From: Xanthomarina sp. F1114
GTDB taxonomy: Bacteria; Bacteroidota; Bacteroidia; Flavobacteriales; Flavobacteriaceae
Assembly (NCBI RefSeq): GCF_026410255.1
Contig: NZ_JAPMLL010000007.1
Span: forward strand, 62,001-126,000
Length of the DNA: 64,000 nucleotides
Reading direction: 5' to 3'
Shown here: positions 63,032 to 64,000 of the stretch, piece after piece
How positions within the stretch are numbered: position 1 is the first letter of the stretch
Layout of the letters: every line of letters starts with the position of its first letter
Translations under genes and position numbers: made by a program
The notes under the pieces: model-generated
What the model saw: only the letters and a program-made list of their open reading frames with translations
What the model was told of the DNA's origin: nothing
Database searches by the model: none

Positions 63032-63139
63032 TGTATCTTTAATAAATAATATAATAACAATGTATCATAATAATCATAAAGACCACCTCAAGGTATTCCT
63101 AACGGCTATATGTTCAGCTCTTTCTTTAGTAGAAAGTGT
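63032..63139. other. Candidate reverse-transcription template unit, 105 nt between ACA triplets
   Basis: In the RT direction ACA lies at 63139-63137 and again at 63034-63032, 105 nt (35 codons) apart, at the edges of the unstructured middle part of the RNA candidate. In the cDNA sense (plus strand) the unit is open in exactly one frame and that frame stays open across a head-to-tail junction; on the RNA sense all three frames have stops. A repeat made by template jumping would thus be an endless ORF containing an ATG (63060) after an A-rich leader. Confidence 0.3.
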
Positions 63140-63215
63140 CTCACATATTTGGTTATATGGAATTCCCGTACAAACTGCGGAGCGTCCGCAGTGGAACACG
63201 CTAAAAGCGTCATAA
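63060..63215 (+). CDS. Possible 51-aa small protein opposite the RNA candidate
   Basis: An ATG at 63060 opens a 51-codon frame to TAA at 63213. The peptide starts with polar, His/Asn-rich residues, has a hydrophobic helix (LKVFLTAICSALSLVESVSH) and a C-terminal WLYGIPVQTAERPQWNTLKAS. The frame is open even further back, from 63003, for 70 codons in all, unusual in such AT-rich DNA. An A-rich leader precedes the ATG. It may be a real small gene, or its open frame may exist because the cDNA of the RNA encodes a repeat protein. No homologue is recognised. Confidence 0.3.
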   Translation: MYHNNHKDHLKVFLTAICSALSLVESVSHIWLYGIPVQTAERPQWNTLKAS

Positions 63216-63253
63216 ATAAACGTGCCTCTCAGCTAACCAACTCTTCCAGCTGG

Positions 63254-63287
63254 TAAAAATAGAAATATTTTAATTGTAATTCCAAAA
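63254..63287 (-). promoter_or_regulatory. Predicted promoter of the RNA candidate and reverse transcriptase
   Basis: On the minus strand TTTTG (63287-63283) and TATTTTTA (63261-63254, one mismatch to TAnnTTTG) are 21 bp apart. The start would be near 63250, which is where the predicted RNA structure begins. Confidence 0.4.
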
Positions 63288-63353
63288 TAATCAAGCACTT
63301 ACTTTACTTAATATCCGCTAATCCCTCATTATTCCTACTCTAAAAAGATTGTT

Positions 63354-63395
63354 AACAACTGTTCACTTCTTTTTATCAGTTGTTTTTTTCTTTTT
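63354..63395 (+). terminator. Rightward terminator before the XRE gene
   Basis: An 8-bp stem (AACAACTG at 63354-63361 with CAGTTGTT at 63377-63384) and 15-nt loop is followed by TTTTTC TTTTTC. It points right, although no annotated plus-strand gene lies to its left except the small ORF at 63060, so it supports plus-strand transcription or insulates the XRE gene. The left arm overlaps a 10-bp palindrome TTGTTAACAA. Confidence 0.6.
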
Positions 63396-63404
63396 CTTAC
63401 ATTA

Positions 63405-63422
63405 GACAATTATTGACAAGTC
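63405..63422 (+). promoter_or_regulatory. GACAA direct repeats before the XRE gene, possible operator
   Basis: GACAA at 63405 and 63415 are exactly 10 bp apart, and the second extends to GACAAGTC. They lie 16-33 bp before the XRE start codon, a normal place for an autoregulated C-protein or XRE operator. Confidence 0.35.
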
Positions 63423-63437
63423 AAAATTTTCCCAAAA

Positions 63438-63734
63438 ATGACGTTCGGCGAACATATTAGAAAGCTAAGAGAGCAAAAGCAATTATTGTTACGTGAGGTC
63501 GCATCGCAAATGAATATCGATACAGCCTTACTAAGCAAAATTGAACGCAACACACGCATAGCAAGAAAAGAGCAAGTACAAGCTTTAGCAGTTGCACTCA
63601 ATGAAAATGAAACGGAGTTATTAAAAATCTGGATGGCAGATAAAATATCAGAAATGCTAAAAGAGGAAAAGAACAGTACGGAAATCCTCAAAATTGCTGA
63701 AGAAAAAATTAAGAACTTTAAAGATTTAGAATAA
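63438..63734 (+). CDS. XRE-family helix-turn-helix regulator
   Basis: The 98-aa protein has one Cro/C1-type HTH (FGEHIRKLREQKQLLLREVASQMNIDTALLSKIERNTRIARKEQVQALAVALN) followed by a helical tail (TELLKIWMADKISEMLKEEKNSTEILKIAEEKIKNF). Such short XRE proteins often control restriction-modification genes that follow them directly, like C proteins. Here a gene that looks like a restriction-modification subunit starts 5 bp after the stop, which supports that role. It probably binds the GACAA repeats just upstream. It is transcribed away from the reverse transcriptase unit. Confidence 0.88.
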   Translation: MTFGEHIRKLREQKQLLLREVASQMNIDTALLSKIERNTRIARKEQVQALAVALNENETELLKIWMADKISEMLKEEKNSTEILKIAEEKIKNFKDLE

Positions 63735-63739
63735 ACATA

Positions 63740-64000
63740 ATGATAACAAAGGATAACTTCAAAAAAGTACTTGATACTTTAGGGTTTAAAAAATCCACCA
63801 ATACATATACCAAGAAATTTACAGATTTAGGTTGCGCTTTAAAAGTAGACTTCAAAAATGAAAAACTCGTTTATCCTATAGATAAAGGGTTTACCATTGC
63901 AGGTGATTTTACTACATCTTTTACACAAAAAGAAAACTTTGTTGTTTTTGAATGTGTACATCGTCTCTTTGAACAAGGTTATAAACCAGAACATATCGAA
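63740..64000 (+). CDS. Start of a probable restriction-modification protein (3' end outside window)
   Basis: The frame is open from the ATG at 63740 to the window edge (87 codons). The N-terminus (TKDNFKKVLDTLGFKKSTNTYTKKF...ALKVDFKNEKLVYPIDKGF, then ENFVVFECVHRLFEQGYKPEHIE) resembles the N-terminal domain of large N6-adenine methylase/restriction proteins, in which a nuclease core usually follows soon after this point. The start lies 5 bp after the XRE gene, a typical regulator-RM arrangement. The catalytic domains are not in the window, so type and activity cannot be stated. Confidence 0.55.
   Translation, partial: MITKDNFKKVLDTLGFKKSTNTYTKKFTDLGCALKVDFKNEKLVYPIDKGFTIAGDFTTSFTQKENFVVFECVHRLFEQGYKPEHIE

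Larger units (their letters stand above)
62941..63250 (-). ncRNA. Candidate structured RNA upstream of the reverse transcriptase
   Basis: In the RT direction (63250 to 62941) the region folds in three parts. The 5' part is closed by TTGGTTA (63240-63234) with TAACCAA (63155-63149) and holds two hairpins: ACGCT/AGCGT and an 8-bp stem at 63174-63192 (ACTGCGGA/TCCGCAGT). The middle, about 63140-63030, is AT-rich with no strong stem. The 3' part has GGCGCTAC/GTAGC-aa-GCC (63010-62981) and further short stems up to 62942. A promoter is predicted just upstream. No ATG ORF of size lies on this strand. The layout matches the RNA partner of DRT systems; no expression is shown. Confidence 0.5.

Noticed and set aside
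63077-63232. 52-codon open frame in the RT direction
   Set aside because: It has no ATG and does not stay open through the 105-nt unit; kept only as background, since the plus-strand frame is longer and has a start.
63074-63240. AGCTGA repeated 115 nt apart and TTTATGA repeated 136 nt apart as template-jump edges
   Set aside because: Neither distance is a multiple of 3, and units built on them meet stops in the open frame on either strand; the ACA pair at 105 nt fits better.
61323-63250. Retron, group II intron or diversity-generating element
   Set aside because: No retron VTG block, no maturase or HNH domain and no intron domain V-like end, and no template/variable repeat pair was found next to the RT.
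51305-64000. CRISPR array in the accessory region
   Set aside because: The only periodic sequences are the 10-bp array and octamer repeats; no 25-40 bp repeats with spacers and no cas genes.

Overview
The window looks like a stretch of chromosome from a marine-type member of the Flavobacteriaceae (phylum Bacteroidota). The evidence is the low G+C content, A-rich leaders with almost no Shine-Dalgarno sequences, TAnnTTTG-type -7 boxes, many Bacteroidota-style lipoproteins (SCS/SCN lipoboxes), a secreted PNGase F-like protein, tandem secreted sulfatases and a DUF4369/TlpA protein. I cannot name a genus from the sequence alone. No rRNA, tRNA or CRISPR array was found.

Positions 1 to 51,304 are mostly ordinary core and periphery genes: a left-edge SF2 helicase fragment, recG, a PNGase F-like lipoprotein, an M1 aminopeptidase followed by two overlapping patatin genes, a GltB-like FMN protein, a UvrD/PcrA helicase, a threonylcarbamoyl-AMP synthase, an OmpA-family lipoprotein, a small operon of HsdR_N-like nuclease, DUF998 and GT2 genes, holA (TTG start), a DPP IV peptidase, a fused branched-chain-type E1 dehydrogenase, a degenerate M1 domain fused to an outer-membrane barrel, a LOG protein, uvrA, two tandem arylsulfatases, ggt, an AcpH-like gene, glmM, a lipid A-type acyltransferase, a rhomboid protease, a TlpA-like protein and mnmE. 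Several perfect hairpins between convergent genes serve as two-way terminators.

From the 3' end of mnmE (about 51.29 kb) to the right edge the window is an integrated accessory element. It starts with a likely attachment site in the last codons of mnmE, repeats that look like arm sites, a helically phased array just before an excisionase-like HTH gene, and a tyrosine recombinase. A replication module follows: two small HTH proteins, a VirE_N/BT4734-like primase-type protein, and a PriCT-2 plus DUF3987 helicase-like protein. This layout resembles replicating satellites or integrative mobilizable elements; no relaxase is visible.

The cargo beyond 57.4 kb is where novelty is most likely. One block is a leftward operon (240-aa unknown protein, DUF4407 membrane coiled-coil protein, OB-fold-like anchored protein) facing a divergent Ppx/GppA-like ASKHA protein. 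Both transcription units carry the same TATTCCCCAA...TATCTC upstream sequence as an inverted repeat, so they are probably co-regulated. The second block is a 532-aa reverse transcriptase of the unknown-group/defense (DRT) type. It is preceded by about 310 bp without an obvious gene on its strand, which folds into two hairpin-rich domains separated by an AT-rich segment. That segment is bounded by two ACA triplets exactly 105 nt apart. In the cDNA sense the 105-nt unit is open in one frame, so a concatemer would be an endless ORF, as described for DRT2/neo systems. The right edge has an XRE regulator and the start of a probable restriction-modification gene.
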